Made by a program: the position numbers and the translations under genes | Assembly (NCBI GenBank): GCA_035624785.1 | Contig: DASPQV010000011.1 | Location: forward strand, 1-64,000 | Origin: JAJZNI01 sp035624785 | GTDB lineage: Bacteria > Chloroflexota > Dormibacteria > Aeolococcales > Aeolococcaceae | DNA: 64,000 bases | Direction: 5' to 3' | Notes under the pieces: generated by a model | The model's input: the letters and a program-made list of their open reading frames with translations, nothing else | The model's database searches: none | Told to the model about the DNA's origin: nothing | Shown: one piece after another, positions 62,211 to 64,000 of the stretch | How the letters are laid out: every line of letters begins with the position of its first letter | Numbering within the stretch: position 1 is the first letter of the stretch

Positions 62211-63896
62211 TCAGCCCTCCAGGACGGGGGCCGCCGGCTCCAGCGCCGTGCCAGCGGGCTCGCTCACGACCGTGCCAGGGATGGCCGGCGCGGTGACGCC
62301 GGCATGCCGGCACGCCGCGACCATGAATTCGCGGAACAGTGGATGGGGGCGGCCGGGCCGGGACCGGAACTCCGGGTGGAACTGCGAGCCGACGAAGAAA
62401 GGATGGTCCCGGAGCTCGATGATCTCGACCAGCCGTCCGTTGGGCGAGGTGCCGCTGAAGACCACCCCAGCCTTGGCCAGACGGTCGCGGTACTGGTTGT
62501 TGAACTCGAAGCGATGGCGGTGGCGCTCGTACACGACCGCCTCGCCATAGGCCGCGGCGGCTCGGCTGCCCGGCAGCAGCTTGCAGGGATAGACGCCGAG
62601 GCGCATGGTCCCGCCCTTGTTCTCGATGTCACGCTGCTCCGGAAGGAGGTCGATCACCGGGTTCGCGGTGAAGGCATTGAACTCGGTGGAGTTGGCGTCG
62701 TCGGTGCCCAGCACCTCGCGGGTGATGTCCACGGTGGCGCACTGCATCCCCAAGCACAGACCGAGATAAGGAACCTGGTGATGGCGGGCGAAGCGAGACG
62801 CCAGCACCTTGCCCTCGATGCCCCGGTGCCCGAAACCGCCCGGCACGACCACCCCGTCGACCTCGGCGAGCCGCTCGCCCTTGGCATCCATCTCCTCCGA
62901 GCTCACCCACTCCAGCTGAAGGTCGACGCCGCAGTGCACCGCGGCATGTCGGAGCGACTCGGTGACGCTGAGATAGGCGTCAGGCATGGCGATGTACTTG
63001 CCCACCAGGGCGACCCGGACCGGGGGCTTGGGAGCCTCGATGCGCGACACCATCCGGCGCCAGTCGGCGAGGTCGGGCTCCCCGGACTGGATGCCGAGGA
63101 GCTCGGTGATGAAGTCACCCAGGCCGGCCTCCTCGAGCATGAGCGGCACCTGGTAGATGGAGTGGGCATCGGGGACATTGATGACGGCACGCCGCGGGAC
63201 GTCGCCGAAGAGGGCGATCTTGTCCTTCTGGGCCTCCCCGATCGGCTGCTGGCTGCGAGCCACGATGACGTCCGGCTGGATGCCTATCGAGCGCAGGGTG
63301 TTGACCGAGTGCTGGGTCGGCTTGCTCTTGAACTCCTCGCTGGTGGCGATGAAGGGGACCAGGGTGAGGTGGACGTAGCAGACGTTGTTGCGGCCGATGT
63401 CATTCTTGAACTGGCGGATCGCCTCGAGGAAAGGCAGCGACTCGATGTCACCGACCGTCCCTCCCACCTCGACGATCACCACCTCCGGCTCGGGCAGCTC
63501 GTTCTCGGCGACGCGGAGGACCCGCGCCTTGATCTCGTTGGTGATGTGGGGGATCACCTGAACGGTGCCCCCGAGATAGTCGCCCCGCCGCTCCTTGGCG
63601 ATGACGCTGGCGTATATGCGCCCCGTGGTCACGTTGCTCGCCTGGGAAAGCGATATGTCCACGAACCGCTCGTAATGGCCGAGGTCAAGGTCCGTCTCCG
63701 CCCCGTCGTCGGTGACGAACACCTCACCGTGCTGGTACGGCGACATCGTGCCCGGGTCCACATTGATGTAGGGATCAAGCTTCTGCATCCCCACGTGGAG
63801 GCCGCGCGCCTTGAGAATGGTCCCAATGGAGGCGGCGGTGATCCCCTTGCCCAGCGAGGAGACGACCCCCCCGGTCACGAAAATGAACTTCGCCAT
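62211..63896 (-). CDS. pyrG: CTP synthase
   Basis: 561 residues. The N-terminal amidoligase begins MAKFIFVTGGVVSSLGKGI (P-loop) with MQKLDPYINVDPGTMSPYQHGEVFVTDDGAE. The C-terminal class I glutamine amidotransferase has the nucleophile Cys in LGLCLGMQCA and the His-x-Glu in GSQFHPEFRSRP. Makes CTP from UTP. Start: ATG 63896 with GGGAGG 13 bases upstream. The tail after FREFMVAACRHAG is about 35 residues longer than usual. Confidence 0.97.
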   Translation of the reverse strand: MAKFIFVTGGVVSSLGKGITAASIGTILKARGLHVGMQKLDPYINVDPGTMSPYQHGEVFVTDDGAETDLDLGHYERFVDISLSQASNVTTGRIYASVIAKERRGDYLGGTVQVIPHITNEIKARVLRVAENELPEPEVVIVEVGGTVGDIESLPFLEAIRQFKNDIGRNNVCYVHLTLVPFIATSEEFKSKPTQHSVNTLRSIGIQPDVIVARSQQPIGEAQKDKIALFGDVPRRAVINVPDAHSIYQVPLMLEEAGLGDFITELLGIQSGEPDLADWRRMVSRIEAPKPPVRVALVGKYIAMPDAYLSVTESLRHAAVHCGVDLQLEWVSSEEMDAKGERLAEVDGVVVPGGFGHRGIEGKVLASRFARHHQVPYLGLCLGMQCATVDITREVLGTDDANSTEFNAFTANPVIDLLPEQRDIENKGGTMRLGVYPCKLLPGSRAAAAYGEAVVYERHRHRFEFNNQYRDRLAKAGVVFSGTSPNGRLVEIIELRDHPFFVGSQFHPEFRSRPGRPHPLFREFMVAACRHAGVTAPAIPGTVVSEPAGTALEPAAPVLEG

Positions 63897-64000
63897 CGTC
63901 GCGGGTGGACCTCCCGAGGGGGTGGGTTTTGGGAATGGTACCAAGAACCAATGTTCGCGAGTCGCACCGCGACGGTTCCGCCGCAGCGACCGGTCAGACG

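Overview
This is a GC-rich chromosomal window made almost entirely of housekeeping and signalling genes. There are no rRNA or tRNA genes, phage genes, insertion sequences or CRISPR arrays that I could recognise. Several features suggest a free-living Terrabacteria-type bacterium: many GTG/TTG starts, extensive ATGA/GTGA stop-start overlaps, a CdaA/CdaR c-di-AMP locus, a SARP-FHA regulator, a lysyl-phosphatidylglycerol synthase-like (DUF2156) protein, a CofE-like F420-ligase domain, and MurA with Asp in place of the catalytic Cys. My best guess is a Candidatus Dormibacterota or Chloroflexota lineage, with an actinobacterium less likely. No marker gene here settles the phylum.

Layout. 1-5604: 5' end of a UvrD/PcrA helicase, a GGDEF-EAL protein, an AsnB-CofE fusion and a GNAT. 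5663-9577: groEL, groES (with CIRCE operator), a ZIP metal transporter and its DtxR-type repressor with a perfect operator between them. 9686-16434: exoIII, the thiL-tsaE-tsaB-rimI-tsaD-GNAT operon (t6A tRNA modification plus thiamine), and a secreted CHAP hydrolase. 16481-22799: cdaA-cdaR-glmS-[acpS-nnrD fusion]-alr, linking c-di-AMP with wall-precursor synthesis. 23025-29538: a GT9 glycosyltransferase, murA with an mreB-like gene, class I aldolase, a BI-1 membrane protein and a DedA protein. 29551-38361: an accessory-looking signalling island. It holds a SARP-FHA regulator, a ~70-bp tandem repeat, two tandem membrane-anchored C39-like peptidases, a kinase/PP2C/VWA triad (TerY-P type) and a large single-pass surface protein. 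38431-46864: proline dehydrogenase and the complete F1Fo ATP synthase operon. 47059-56413: a WecA/TagO-like transferase, glyA, tsaC, prmC, then an oppositely oriented MFS gene, then prfA, DUF1385, rpmE and a radical SAM gene. 56573-63896: an esterase/DUF2156 pair, a cytosolic-looking HtrA, a conserved hypothetical, glpX and pyrG.

Most striking observation. The three genes that flank the SARP-FHA gene and read on the + strand (dedA and both C39-like genes) carry a direct repeat of TTCAG at identical offsets (0, +11, +34 bp), about 100 bp before the start codon. In one of the three the middle copy is degenerate. The helical spacing and the position next to a SARP gene suggest a regulon controlled by that regulator, possibly coupled to the adjacent kinase/phosphatase triad through the FHA domain. 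This is inference from pattern and position.
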